From assembly GCA_000231825.2 (NCBI GenBank), contig AFXF02001797.1:124001-188000 (forward strand): a stretch of DNA of 64,000 nucleotides. The letters are read 5' to 3'. A program made the translations under genes and the position numbers. A model generated the notes under the pieces. It saw nothing but the letters and a program-made list of their open reading frames with translations. It ran no database searches and was not told where the DNA came from. This DNA is from Tetrahymena elliotti 4EA. Taxonomy: Eukaryota > Ciliophora > Oligohymenophorea > Hymenostomatida > Tetrahymenidae. This document shows positions 13,923-26,390 of the stretch, one piece after another. The number at the start of each line of letters is the position of its first letter. The stretch's first letter is position 1.

Positions 13923-14913
13923 AGATTGAGCTTATTTATATCAAATTAAATATTACCAACTGTTAATTTATAAAATTTATTGTTTTATAGAGTGTTTATT
14001 TTATTTTTATATTATTAGAGTTTTAATTTATTTTAATAACTTTTCATTATTTTTTCTCTCAAAAAGCTCATTGTATTAGATTAAAAAATTACTGTATTTT
14101 TTTTATCTTGAAGTTTATTTGGTCAAGAGGTAAAAAATTAAAATATTTCTTTTGTAATTTTTAAAGATTTATTTTACTTTAATAAAAGATATTTTAAGGT
14201 TTAGGATAGTTAGTTGTTGATAAAAAAGAATACCTATTTTCTCTTTTTAACTTCAGACTAATTTTAAATTTTATTTTATGTTACAAAAAGATTTTTTTAT
14301 TCAGGAAGATTAAATGAAATTAAAGATACAAATTTGAAATTTTCTTTAAAAAAATTTGTTGATCATATTTTGATTTATTTTCATTTTTTTTTAATTATTT
14401 TATCAATTGAATACATTTTTATGAAAAATAATGTCACTCTTTTTTGGGAATATTAAATTTTAACTTAAAGCATATAATTTATCTTATTTCTTTTGATTGT
14501 AATTATAGCAACAGTATTCAGTCATGCTTTCTAAATTGAAAATGGATTTTTCTTTTATACTGATTATAATACTTCAATAGTTAATTATTACAATAAAATT
14601 TAAATTGATAACACATTAACAGACCAAATTAACTCATTCTAATAATTTTAAATGAGACTTAAATAAAATAAAATTGAAAATCTTTCTTACTATTTTATAT
14701 ATTTTGGAATTTCAAAATTAAGATTTTTATTTAAAAAGGTTTTTGTTAAAATGAATTTAAATTACAAGTTTTAGATAAGATTTTGATGAAATTATTTTGA
14801 TTGATTTCATTTAAATTTATATTTCTTTAGTATTAAAGAATAAGGAAAATGTTATGCTATTTTTATATTTTTGTTGTTATTAAAATGTTTGAAACTTTAA
14901 CAAGAAGTTAAAG
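13923..14913. other. Convergent intergenic spacer
   Basis: About 1 kb of very AT-rich DNA between the convergent 3' ends of the topoisomerase II gene and the coiled-coil gene. No gene, RNA or repeat is recognised. Confidence 0.55.
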
Positions 14914-16329
14914 TCATTTGTCTTATTTTCTTTCATTAGCCAATTAGAGAGTGTTAATATCTTCCATTAAGTTATATACATCCTGCTTATATTTTTTTTC
15001 TAAATGATTAAATTTTTGTTATTATTATAGGATAACTAATCTATACTGGTCTTATGAAAAACATGTGGGACAAGTATTATTAACTGTTGAATTTGCAATG
15101 TACTCATCTCCTAGTGATTAGATATGATTAGCCAAAATGTCATAATCAGTTTTTAACTAATTATAATATAATTTATATTCTGATTATTCATTGATGATAA
15201 CTTTTTGATGTTGAATTTAATTTTTAAGCTTTTCATTTTCATCTAAAAGATTCTACTTTTCTAATTTAAGTAAATTAACCTCTTAATTTTCAGCTTTTAA
15301 GTAATTAAGAAGAGCTAACTATTACTAAAATCTGAAGATCATTTCTCTTTACTCTTTGTTTTCATTTACTAAGGAGTTATTTGCTTATAAAAATTTTCTA
15401 TACTCTTCATTTCTTTTCTCTGAATAATCGATAACTTTTTAATCTCTTTAAATAAGCATACTCTGTAAATGTTGGATTTCTAAACATTTTTCATTGATTA
15501 TTTTGAAGAATTAATTATTTTACTAAGCTAATTGTTCTTTTTCTATTTTCATTTCTTCTAAGCATTGCTTGAGTTTAATGCATTAAGAAAATATATCAGT
15601 ATTATCTGAAATTAAATCTTTTTACTCATTAAATTAATATAGCTGTTTATCATCTGTAAATATTTATTTTTAAAATTCTTTCAAAAGAAATTAAGCATCC
15701 TTTTCTATTTATTCAATTTCTTTTATGTATAAGTTATTAACAGCTTAATCATCTTAAAATTAACTTTAATCTTTTTTTGAATTCGAGCTTAATTGATAAA
15801 TATTTTCGTTCTACTTTATATCCAGACTACACTCTACTTTTTTTGATTCTCTGTTTGGAGAGTGCTGTTGATTGAAGCTATTCTATTCTTTATTATTAAA
15901 ATTAAGTGTGTAAAAAGAACCAACTTCAGTGCTTTCCTATCCATTATATCTACTTTAGCACTCTTTGTTCTCTTCATTCATTTTATCATTGTAAATAATT
16001 TAATTTTCATTTTAATAATAAATCTGAGAAAATCGCTTGTATTAAGAATTATTTTATCTTAAATCTTCTTAGCATGAATTATTTTTAGATATCTCTTAAT
16101 CGTCATTAGATAAATTCTAACTTATTTCCAATTACTTTAAATCAATTTATTTTTGCAAAAGATTTTAAGACAAATCTTCGCACATTCTCATCCATTAGGC
16201 AAGAGCTTAGTCTTTTTACACAATAACCTACTTTAAATCTAGTATTTCTTTCATTAATCTTTATTTATCAGGATATTCATTTATACACTCCTATTACAGA
16301 TAAGGTTTTCCATTTTAGTTTGTGCTCAT
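14914..16329 (-). CDS. Coiled-coil protein of unknown function
   Basis: An uninterrupted frame of 471 residues in the ciliate code, from ATG at 16329 to TGA at 14914. The start gives MSTNQNGKPYLQQEC, and upstream sequence turns AT-rich. The middle (about residues 90-190) is Asn/Ser-rich. Most of the second half is predicted helical, with regular Leu, Glu, Lys and Gln spacing typical of coiled coil (for example LLKLEKQNLLDENEKLKNQI). A lone CPTC motif sits near the C-terminus in NNTCPTCFSQDQ; a single Cys pair cannot form a zinc site alone. I recognise no family. The next gene on the same strand starts upstream across a 299-bp gap and is also a coiled-coil protein, so the two might be related structural proteins, but no sequence repeat links them. 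Confidence 0.75.
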
Positions 16330-16628
16330 TTCACCTAGTCAATAGATTTTTTTTATATGTTAAAATATTAACCTGTGATACTGTTTAATTTAGTTATAAA
16401 AAATATTCTTTGTTAATATTCAATAATTTTTTGAAGAGTAAAAAAAACACCAAAAAATAAAAATAAATAAATAACTTTTTAATAAATAATGAAATCATTC
16501 ATTTCCAATAGAATAAAATTTAATAAATTAATTTTAAAACTCAAACAAAAAACATACAATCTTTAATATACAATGAAGAAGGTTCTATTTCTCCTCAAAA
16601 TTTCAAAATTGCCAAAATAATAATAGAA

Positions 16629-19558
16629 TCATTTGAAGGCTTTATTATTTTTAACATTTTCAGATCCAGATCTGTAAACTTATTATTTAAGATAGTTTTG
16701 GCTAGCTTATGATACCATTTGCTTTTTTTCTGGCTAATCCCTTTTATCTAAAATAGTATTAAGCTTTCCAATTTCTTTTGATAAGTTTTGTATTTTGCTA
16801 TCTATTCTTTCTTTGTAAGGGATAATGGATTAAGTAGAAGTAGGAGGAGAATTAAATTAGGAGTTTTATTTGTAATTTTTGTAATAGTTTATGCTTTAAG
16901 ATAAGCTTGTTAATTTTTCATCATGACTTAGGTTATTATTAGAGGAAGGTTGTTTGCGTTCTGATTAGAGAATAGCTCCAACATGATAATTTGTATTTTA
17001 AATCTATCTATTTATGGTAGGTGTAATAGAGTTCTTATGACTTACCTCATAATCATTAACAGAAACAGTAGTTTAAGTTAGATCTAAGAAATTTAAAAGA
17101 AAAGTTTTAATTTTGAGAATTTCAAAAATAAACTATAAATACTCATTTGGTTTGTTTTACTTCCTGGTGCAGAAGGAGGTGATTTGAATCTGCTTGAAAG
17201 AGGCTAAGTGAGATAGTCATTTTTTTTATAAATATCAATTCTATCTATAGCAGATATTTTTTTAATATGACTAGCACTTTTAACCTAATCAATTTTCTAA
17301 TTAATTGCTTGGCCTATTTTTGTGTGAAAATGTTGAATTAATTTTAACCATTAATTAATAAATTATAAATTTACCTTCACTTCCAAGTCTTTCTCTGCTT
17401 AAAAAGTTTGAGTGATTCTATGACTACGAAACTAAATTTCCATAGTTGTTGAAGTGCTTTTAAGGATTCATAGTATTAAATTAGCTATAAGGAATATGAT
17501 TACTGTTAATTTGTGTTGAAAGAGGAATAAAACCTGATGAACCACCAGAAGGAAAAACTGTTTGAACATGTTACTAATACTGTAAGGAATGTTGAGGATT
17601 TAATATTTATTAAATTGTTTCTTTGACATTTTAATCTTTTAATTATTATTGATTTAATGATAGTGTTTATTGAATTTATTAATTCTACTAATGCTGTTAT
17701 TATTGCTATTACTGCTGTTACAATAAATATTGCTATTATAATTATTGCTAGGGCTATTATAATTGCTGCTAGGGCTATTATAATTGATGCTAGGGCTATT
17801 ATAATGACTGCTAGGGCTATTATAATGACTGCTAGGGCTATTATTACTAAGACTACTACTAAGATTATTATTAGATCTATTATGACTCTTATTGCAATTA
17901 TTCTAATAAGAGAGATTTGTCTAATTTTAGTTTAAATTCCTCAATTTCAGTATTTTTTGATTAAATTTCTTAACTCATTTTTTTAATTTCTTTCTCAAAT
18001 TAGCAATATTTTTAGAATAAAGATGAATATTGTTCTTTTTATTCATCAACTTCTTGATGCTTAGCATCTATGACTATTTTATTTTCATTTTTTATAGATT
18101 CTATTTTTGAGTTTTGTTCTAGAATTATTTTATTTTATCTAATTATTTCTGCCTTAAGTCCATCCATAGTCTTATCTTCTAAGTTGGTGATAGATTGAAT
18201 GGAACCTATTTCTTCATTCTTTGCTTCAATAACAGAATTTAATCTTTCATTCTCTTTTAAAAGCATATCAATTTAGGCTTATAACTCAAGAATTGTTTCC
18301 CCATTTTCTGCAATTTTGGAAGAGTTTTTTTAATAAAGTGCTTTGATTATTTAAATTAATGATTAAATAAATAAGCAATATTTTTAAAGATAATCTTACT
18401 TTCTATCTCCTTGTTTTTGTATTCTAAAGCCTTATTCACTCTTTCTAACTCAAACTAAAATATTTTTATTTAAGGATCTTCTTCCTCTTAATTTTTTGTA
18501 GGGAGTTTTTTCAGATCTTCTTCTGCTCTTTGCAGTTTTATTTTTAGCTTTAAGAAACAATAAATTAATTATTATTTAGCATTAAATATAGTTTACAATA
18601 TCAATTTCGTCTTGCTTAGCATTCAGTGAAAAATTAAGCCTGTCATTTTCATTCATAAGTAGCAAAATCTGTTGTCAAATAAACATAAATATTAATAATT
18701 CATATATTTAAAATATACTTTTCTATCTGCTTCAAACATTTCTAAAGACTATCTTCTTGAACCAGAAGTTCTTATTGAATCAGTAATTGAGTTTGGATCT
18801 ATCCTAAAAGCTTCCTTGAAAAGCTTTTCTTTATCTAATGACTAAAAATAAAGTAATTTCAAAACATGGCTAAGATTAAATTGATCTAAATATGTATTTA
18901 CCCCTAATGGAGATTCTTTCACCTCTGCTAACAAACGATAAGCTTGTAAAGGAAGAATTATATTTTAATCAAACTGACGATTATTCTTGTTAAATATATC
19001 AATCAATTTCTCAAAATCTTTAAATAGTTCATAAGCTACATTTGAGTCATTATCACTGTCTATTGTTTAATTTAGCTTATTTTTTAAAGAAACTTCATCA
19101 GTCTCTTCATTATAGTCTATATCATGTGCCATTTATAATAATTTTTATACTAAAGTTTAATCACTTATTGAATTATCTCCTACACATTTCTGAAAATTTT
19201 CATAAATTAAATTAGTTTTCTTAATTAAAGCATCATCTACAATTGAACCCTCTAAACAATCTATAAAATCTCTAATTTGCTCGAATTTTTATTTGGTTTT
19301 ATCATTCTCCTATTTTGAGCGTAGAAGTTCTTTAACTAACTCTTGAATCACCTTTTATAAAGGTTTTTAAATGTGGTTTTATTTTTGATGAGAATCCTCC
19401 TCAACACACTTACTGCACATCAAATTCAAATATTTGTTTTCCAAACCAATACAATCTTTATCAATACATACCAGATTTAGTTCATTTCCACTATGACTTA
19501 AACTATTTTCACAATTACTAAATCTTATTTTACTTATACGCTATTCAAAGCCTTCCAT
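16629..19558 (-). CDS. B-box-like zinc-binding coiled-coil protein
   Basis: The start ATG at 19558 begins MEGFEQRISKIRFSNCENSL. Residues 16-62 show an ordered zinc-ligand series: C16, H22, C31, C36, C48, C51, H57 and H62. This resembles the B-box-type fingers common in ciliate proteins. A helical region with several coiled-coil blocks follows, then a Gln/Pro-rich segment containing five copies of a seven-residue repeat (LQQPQQS type), and a Ser/Asn-rich C-terminus ending at TGA 16629. Several short introns are needed, for example near 18700, 18600 and 17350. B-box domains mediate protein contacts; no RING finger precedes it, so ubiquitin ligase activity is not implied. Exon borders are approximate. 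It may be a cytoskeletal or scaffold protein, but that is a guess from composition. Confidence 0.75.
17747..17851 (-). repeat. Five-copy 21-bp tandem repeat in coding sequence
   Basis: On the plus strand the core GCTAGGGCTAT recurs at 17747, 17768, 17789, 17810 and 17831, exactly 21 bp apart. Read on the minus strand in frame, each unit encodes seven residues of the type LQQPQQS, with Gln written mainly as TAA and TAG. The variation between units is confined to a few bases. The length is a multiple of three, so copy-number change keeps the frame. Confidence 0.92.
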
Positions 19559-20179
19559 TTTTACAGACACCCTTTTGTTTTTACAATTATTTTTAAGGTA
19601 ATTAAGCAGCTTAATATTAATATTTAAATTGAGTCTCAGATTTAGTGACAAATTAAAAAAGATCACAAATTATACGCACCTAAGATTTATTTGCTAATAT
19701 CTTGAATAAGCACTATAAAAAAATTATTCATCCGAAATAAAAATTAATTTAAGAAATTAACTTAGCAAACTCAAAAAATAAATCCAAATAATTTTTTTAC
19801 TGGTACATTAATAAAAAATGCACTATTTCTTGGTTCATAATATATTTTTAATTATCCTTAAAAATAATATATTTATTTTTTATGCTAAACTAAAATAAAA
19901 TAATTCAAAGCTTTAAGTACAATATTTTATATCATTTATAGTATTATAATAGTACTAAATAAAAACTTATAAATCTTGAAAAAATAATATTTTAATAAAT
20001 TAAATTAGGTTTTAATATTTAAAAGCTTTCATTTTGGTCGTATTAACTAACAGACAAGTTTTAAATAATAGATAAAAATATAGTTTTTTATTAGAGTTAT
20101 TGAGTTTAATCTAATTAATTAGTATTCAAATTTAATTTTTGATAGAGTTTGTTTTTTGATGATTTTTTAATATATTTTA
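19559..20179. other. Intergenic spacer
   Basis: About 620 bp of AT-rich spacer upstream of the B-box-like gene and downstream of the membrane protein gene, both on the minus strand. Nothing recognisable is present. Confidence 0.55.
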
Positions 20180-21034
20180 TCAAAAAGATGCATTATTTTT
20201 GTAGAAATAGATATAAAAAATAGTACAAATCATAAATGGGATAAAAATAATCCACATTTTTTGAGCATATAATACACTTTTCTAAAATGATTTAAATGTT
20301 TTATCCTCAATTAATCCTATTACTGTAGCAGAGTATACTCCACCAACAAGAGCAGAATTTATAACCATAAAAGAAGATAAATATAATATGAGAAAAATCA
20401 GAACAATAATATAAACAGCAGCAACAGCAAATTTTACTTTTTCTTTATCTATTTTTGGGAATAAAAAGCTAATACCATATAGTCCTAAACTACCAGAAAT
20501 GAAATAAGCACCACATACTGACACATTTTTATATGTATTGTCAGTAAAAAGGCTTTAATAGAATGTAATCTACATTACTTGAGCCAATAAACATAATATT
20601 AAAGAAAAAGAGATAACTAAAAATTTTTTTATTGGATATTTAAATGTTTAGAAGCTAAGAATCAAAAGTACAGCAATAGATATACCTAGTAATTCATATC
20701 TATGTCTAATGTAATTTGAATAAGAATCATTTGTTCTTTCAAAATGAAGCGAAATACTTAAAAGCAAAAACTAAAGAGTTATCAATACATAAACCGTAAA
20801 TTTTCTTTCTTTAATTGGTTTGACTTCTGATTCTGATTCTTATTCATCTTTTTAGATTTCAATCTTAACATTTTCTTACACTTCTTTTCCATCATTTTCC
20901 AAATTATAATTAGTTTATTGATTTTCTTCATCAAGAACCAAATCTTGATCCTTTTTTTATGAATTCAATAAACTCTCATCTGTAGAATTTATGTCGCAAT
21001 TATTTGTTGATAGTAGTGGCTTTTCAATATTCAT
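20180..21034 (-). CDS. Multi-pass membrane protein, possibly Bax-inhibitor-1-like
   Basis: Intronless frame of 284 residues from ATG 21034 to TGA 20180. Residues 1-80 are an acidic soluble N-terminus (MNIEKPLLSTNN). Six or seven hydrophobic segments follow: FTVYVLITLQFLLLSISLHF, ELLGISIAVLLILSF, FLVISFSLILCLLA, YFISGSLGLYGISFLF, FAVAAVYIIVLIFLILYL, a segment near the GLIED loop, and WIIFIPFMICTIFYIYF. The topology and the basic residues just before the first segment, together with the KYPIKKF loop, recall the Bax inhibitor-1/LFG family of ER and Golgi membrane proteins, but no diagnostic motif is conserved strongly enough to be sure. A profile search with the BI-1 family would decide. The gene itself is well supported by length and composition. 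Confidence 0.7.
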
Positions 21035-22301
21035 TTTTATGATATTTTAATGTTTATTTTTATAATTTATAATTTATAATTTTTTTAATTTATACTTAAA
21101 TTGAATGAAGATTTGAGAAAATAAAACCAATTATATAACATTATTTGCTTTTTGGTTCTATTTTTATTCAAATAATTTATGATCCTATATAAAGTTGATT
21201 GAAGCAAACAAAACCTAAATTCAATTACCTCCCTAAATTAAATATCTTCAATATCTATTTCTAAATTATTGATTAAATATAACACATATACATCAGCTAA
21301 CAAGTCACCTGATCATCTTTAGTCATTTGTAGAAAAATTAAATTTTTAAATATCTACTAATATTCTTTAACTAAAACAGTTTTAAAAAAATATTGAATCA
21401 TGCAAACACCTATTTAAATACTGACAAAATAAATTTAGAATAGTACAATTATAAAATAATTGTAAAATAGCTGATTAACAAATATATAAAACAACCAAGT
21501 CAAATTTCTCTATAACCTAATTAATAATTAACATAATTAGAATATTTGTACTTTTTATTATTCCTTCAAAGTAAATTTTTAATTTCTCAAAAATGATTCA
21601 ATTAAAAAAATTATGTTTAAAAACTAAAACAATTTCTGTATCATTTATTTCAAAAATATTTATAAAATGATCTATTTAGACATGCTAACTAGATTATTGT
21701 CATAAATAAATAAGTATAAAAGGTTTACTTAAAGAAAATCAACTAAATAATTTACTCTGGAAAGAAACATTTTTAGAAAAATGGAATCATAATAAATTTA
21801 GTAAAAGATTAATTATTTATCTATCTATTTTGCTTAATTAAAATAGATAAAACTCAGATTTCAGTTCGAATTTTCAATTTCTAGAAGCTATTAGATTATA
21901 TTTTATGGGTAGAGATAGTTTAATATTAAAAGGGTAAAATTATGAATTAATAAAATAGAAATAATAATAAGAAATTAATATATAAAATAAATGATATTTG
22001 TTGTTTAATATTATTATTAATTGAACTTTAAAATTATTAACGAACATTTTTTTAGTGATTGTTTCTTTCATATTTGTATTTTAGAGTATTTTTTAGGGCA
22101 GAGATTGCTTAATATTAATTTATAAAATAATTAATTAAATAAATTAGAAATAATAATTAAATAAACTAGAAATAATAATAAGAAACTATTATATATAATA
22201 AATGATATTTATTGTTTAAATATTATTATTATTAATTTAATTTTAAGATTATTAATGAATATTTATAATTTTATAATTCATTTATTTATTTGTTGTTTCT
22301 T
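21035..22301. other. Intergenic spacer with duplicated segment
   Basis: AT-rich spacer between the 3' end of the XPC gene and the 5' end of the membrane protein gene. Its right part contains a direct duplication (21901-22317), listed separately. The rest shows no gene. Confidence 0.6.
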
Positions 22302-22317
22302 TCACATTTGTATTTTA
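21901..22317. repeat. Diverged direct duplication reaching the XPC 3' end
   Basis: Two similar units lie side by side at about 21901-22083 and 22090-22317. Shared landmarks in order are a GGG-x-AGAGAT-x-G-x-TTAATATTAA segment, a TAGAAATAATAATAAGAAA segment, AATGATATTTRTTGTTTAA, then TTGTTTCTTTCAYATTTGTATTTTA. The right unit contains the last codons and TGA of the XPC gene (stop at 22302-22304). The left unit still has a matching K-I-Q-I-TGA on the minus strand, so it appears to be a decayed copy of the gene end. Confidence 0.7.
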
Positions 22318-25300
22318 TTTTATCTATCTGAAATACTCTTTTTCAATAATACACCTTTAAATATTTTTCTCCAAAAACCCATCAATTCTTTTTTAAGCTT
22401 TTCTGCTTGCTAGGCTTTCATGATTTCAAAGTTTTCTTAATATAATTATCTAATTTTCTCTTCATCTTTTTTGTGTGCAAGAATACCATTCTTAACAACA
22501 TGAGATCTACCAGAAGCAGTTGACTCAAATCCACAAACAGCTTCTACAAATTCAATATTATGCTTTTTTAACAACCTTGGTAATCCTTGAATTTCAATCA
22601 AGACTGTTCCTTCTGGAGGCTATCCAGCAAAAGTCTAAATTTATTTTTATTTAACATTTTGTAATAATTGTTTTTTTAAGTAAAATCCAGATTATTTTGA
22701 AAATTATTTATTTTTTGTATTTAACATTTTAAAGTAAATAAAAGATTTTAATTACCTCCCAATTGCCATATTCGTTTCTTGGAAGAGTTCCATCTTCTCT
22801 AATTTTATACACTAATTCTTCTGTTTGCCATAAACCAAATAAATCTACCATTTTTTTATTACCTAAAATTGACTAAACTTATTTAACTGGCTTCTCGTCA
22901 GGCCTTACATTTCTTTAATAAGACCTCCATCTAGTTTTTGCATGTAAGTCAACAACATACTCCTTAAAATATACCTTTTTTATTTATTCAAGACATAAAT
23001 TAGATAATAAAATAGTTTTACATCTTCATCTTTAAATGTTAGATTTGTCTTTTTAGCATCTGGATGTAGACCCTAGTATTTTTAAAGCATAGACTTAGTG
23101 ATATAAATTTCACTTGCTCTAAACTCAGGATATGACAATGGAATTTAAGATTTTTATATTTACTATTTCTACTCTCTTTCACTAATAATTTATGGTTTCT
23201 AATTTTATAATTTTATTATAGATAAATACTATTTATTTTAAATTTGAAAATAATTTACATATTCATCATCTAAGTATTCTGGGTTTCCTAGGAAAGAAAC
23301 ATGCTGAAGAAAGTTTTTCCACCAATAATCAAAATTCAATTCTCTTCTACTCACCTATATTTTTGGGTACCTATCACAATGAATGTCTGTAATATCAAAC
23401 AAAAACATATTTTTCATTGATCTTTTGTTATGAATGTAATCATTTAGATTTTGATTTTAGAATTCTAACTTATTAAATCCAACAATAAATAGCACAGGAA
23501 TGCTGTTTTATTTGAGTAAAATCTAAAATCTTTCTAAAATCTCATTTTAGACAGCATCAAAGCAAATCCATTATTAACTTTTTTCATCATACACTTCTAG
23601 CCAATATTTTATTTCTGAGCTTTAGTAAAAATCACTTTTCAGAAGCTTTTATTCTGACTAACTTTATTCACTTACCTATTGTTTGGAATCCCTTTATGTG
23701 TTACTTTATTCTTCTGTCTATTAAGTCTATATTAAATCTTAAAAATAAATGAACTTCTAACTATGCCAATATAAATTTTCCTTTACATTATTGAGTCTTT
23801 TTTTATTTTTTTTTAGAAAATGCAAAATTAAAAGGATTTAATGTTTCTTCATCTTTATCATCTTCATCATTACTTTAGTTTTTATCAACTAGTTAATTTA
23901 TATGTTTAATATGATTCAAATAGCCTAAAATTAAAATTTACTGTCTGAGGTACTATCTAATTTTTTCAAATTATTGAGCTTATTTTTAACTAAAATTATT
24001 TCTTCTTCCTCTACTTCTTTTATCTTATCTTATTATTTTTAATCATTATTATTTATTTTTGTTATTGAGCTTTTAGCATCCTCTGGTTTTTTATTTTTAT
24101 TTACATATTTTCTAAAATCAAATTTTTTAGGATCACTAGATTGAAATGTAGAAGAAGCAGTGGAAAGAATAGAATCTTCATCTTGCTTTTCTTTTTTTTA
24201 GTTGCTAGAATTAAATATTGAAGTATTTGTAGAGGTTTTTTTATCAAACTTAAAATTAGATAACATCTAATCAAATAAATCATTGTTTTCTTTTTCTTAC
24301 TATTTTTTATCAATTTTATTTGCTTTGTATGTTTCATCATCGCTATCACTTTAATCACTGTCTTGTTCATCCTCCATCATTTAGGTCTATTTAACCAAAA
24401 ATAAAAATATAAAATACATTTTTTAAAGATCAAGCGAATAACCATACCTAATTCATAATTTTTGCTGTAATTCTAGAAGCCATATCTGAAAAACGAGTAG
24501 CTCTCTTAGTTGCAACTATATTACTTACAATAGATTCTCTAGTACGCTTTTAACTACTTTGAGTAGACTCTTAAGATTAATTAGAGCTTCTTTTGCTATC
24601 TTTGATTCTTGAATTATGCTTTTTGTCAAGATTGAGGTATCTCATATCTACAATTTTAGAGAATCTAACTTTTAAACCAATGTACTCAAATAAAATCATT
24701 GCTATTAATGTCATTTGTGTGTATCCAACTTCTACACCTTCATCTAAATTTTTATGAAAATCAATTTACTCCTTCTTCCATTTGTAAGTAAAGTATTATT
24801 ATATATGATAATTAACAGTTTTTATAATGCTTTTAGTTGAATATTTTTCAGGATAGTTTTTCATTGCCATTAAAAAATTTAAATCTTTTAAAGAGAATTG
24901 AGAAATAACCTTAGCTTTTAAACATTCATCTTCCAGATGAGATTGAAGATAGTAGAAAGTAGAAGAAATATCACATAATACAAAACATTTAATAAAGTTC
25001 CTATACTCTTCTGGATTTTAGCGTATCTTTCTAGTTTTCTTCAGGAATTCTAGTTTTTCTTTTTCAAACATAATTTCATCATATCTTTTTTACTTAGCAA
25101 GCATTTTATCAAGAATCATTTATTCTTTAATAATATGAGGGTTTTCACCATCTGCTTGAATTCTACCTAATTACTATCTTTCTTGTATCAGTTTCTAAAT
25201 TGTATCATCATCTCCAGCAGATTTAATCAAACTTAAAAAATCTTCTCTCATATTTTTTTTGCCTGCCTCTTCTTAATTATTAAAAGCCCCTAAAAAATCA

Positions 25301-25551
25301 ATACCATCATTTTATTCTTCATCAACCATCTTTCTCTCCTCTTCATCACTATCTTCAAATTGTTTTCTAAATTTTTTGTTTTATCTAGCTTTATTATCGA
25401 AATAGAGATTATCATCAGAATCTGATTACTTCTACTAATTATTTTCTTCATCAGAATCAAAGCTTATTCTATCATTAAAATTATCTTCATTTTATTTTTC
25501 ATCCACTTCTTCAAATTCATCATTGAAATCAAGATCTTCATTTGAATTCAT
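22302..25551 (-). CDS. XPC: XPC/Rad4 DNA-damage recognition protein
   Basis: Recognises distorted DNA and starts global-genome nucleotide excision repair in the nucleus, normally in complex with Rad23 and centrin. The ATG at 25551 begins an acidic N-terminus (MNSNEDLDFNDEFEEVDE). A transglutaminase-like fold follows, containing KYWLEVYDEKSQQWICFDAV and DITDIHCDRYPKI and ending near DYWWKNFLQ. The beta-hairpin domains come next: BHD1 (YVVDLHAKTRWRSYQRNVRP), BHD2 (MVDLFGLWQTEEL and LPRNEYGNWE) and BHD3 (PPEGTVLIEIQGLPRLLKKH and FVEAVCGFESTASGRSHVV). These match the order in human XPC and yeast Rad4. The transglutaminase-like domain is expected to be catalytically dead, as in the family. An acidic Ser-rich insert splits the fold, as in other XPC proteins. 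Several GT-AG introns are needed; borders are approximate. Two identical GC-rich elements lie upstream. Confidence 0.95.
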
Positions 25552-25746
25552 TTTGATTGAAATGCAAAAATAATAAATTAGGGTGTTAAAATATATTTTT
25601 TATTCAAAATTAAACTTTATATTAATTATGATGCTTTCTTTACTTAAATCACGCAAACAAATAAAAATATAATAAATATCTTTATTTTATGTAAGCATAT
25701 ATAAACCAGTCTTTAGAAGCTTAGATTTTATAACAAATTTTTTAGG

Positions 25747-25758
25747 TTTCGGCGGAAA
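25747..25758. promoter_or_regulatory. GC-rich element TTTCGGCGGAAA, copy 1
   Basis: Twelve-base element 196 bp before the XPC start codon. The arms TTTC and GAAA are inverted repeats around GGCG. It is repeated exactly at 25832-25843. GC-rich words are rare in these spacers. It resembles an E2F/DP site in outline but does not fit the strict consensus. Confidence 0.45.
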
Positions 25759-25831
25759 TTTTAATTAAGTTGAAATTAAATGTTCTGTAAACTAAGCTAA
25801 ATAAGCTACTTATAAACATAAATATTATCAA

Positions 25832-25843
25832 TTTCGGCGGAAA
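25832..25843. promoter_or_regulatory. GC-rich element TTTCGGCGGAAA, copy 2
   Basis: Exact second copy of the element at 25747-25758, 85 bp further upstream of the XPC gene, in the same orientation. The shared core extends to TTTCGGCGGAAAT. Two exact copies of a 12-mer with seven G/C bases in AT-rich spacer suggest a bound site rather than chance. Confidence 0.45.
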
Positions 25844-26064
25844 TCAAGATAATCATTTTAAAATCAAAAAGAGATTTATAGTTTAATTAACCTAAAGTAA
25901 AAAAGAAAATTCTACCAAAATTCAATCCTTCATTATTTAATCTAATCTTATCAAATTTGAATGAAAATTTATTTAAATTAACTCTTTCAAAAAAATCTAG
26001 AAATATCAATTTTAAACGAGAATTTGATTTAAAAAAACAATAATTTTATTTTTAACAAGCTTAA

Positions 26065-26390
26065 AACAACATTAAAATAATTGAAAAACTAATTTAATAA
26101 ATTTATAATGTATTGTTTTAATCGAATGATAAGCAACAAAGTATTATGTATTGGAAGGAATATCATACTGAAAATGTATTTTATTTACAATATTATGAAT
26201 AATTATTAGAAATATTTAATGGAAAGGATAAATTAATTTAAAACATTAAAATAAAAGAAAAATCATCAAATAATTTAGAATTAATTGTTTTAACCTAATA
26301 ATAAGCAATTATTTTTTGGAACATACATTCAAAATATCATACTGAAAATATTTTATATAAAAAATTATCAATAATTATTAGAAGTATCTA
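26065..26390. repeat. Diverged direct repeat in spacer
   Basis: Units at about 26065-26217 and 26240-26390 share, in order, AACATTAAAATAA, ATTGTTTTAA, ATRATAAGCAA, AATATCATACTGAAAAT and AATAATTATTAGAARTAT. The offset is about 174 bp and the units are diverged by small indels. They encode nothing recognisable. Confidence 0.7.

Noticed and set aside
15862..16062. Plus-strand hydrophobic frame of 66 residues resembling a membrane protein
   Set aside because: It lies fully antisense to the 471-residue coiled-coil gene, whose frame is open for 1.4 kb.
17657..17935. Plus-strand Ile/Ala-rich frame over the 21-bp repeat
   Set aside because: It is the antisense reading of the Gln/Pro repeat of the B-box-like gene.
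24101..24370. Minus-strand Lys/Leu-rich frame of 89 residues
   Set aside because: Out-of-frame reading of the acidic insert of the XPC gene.
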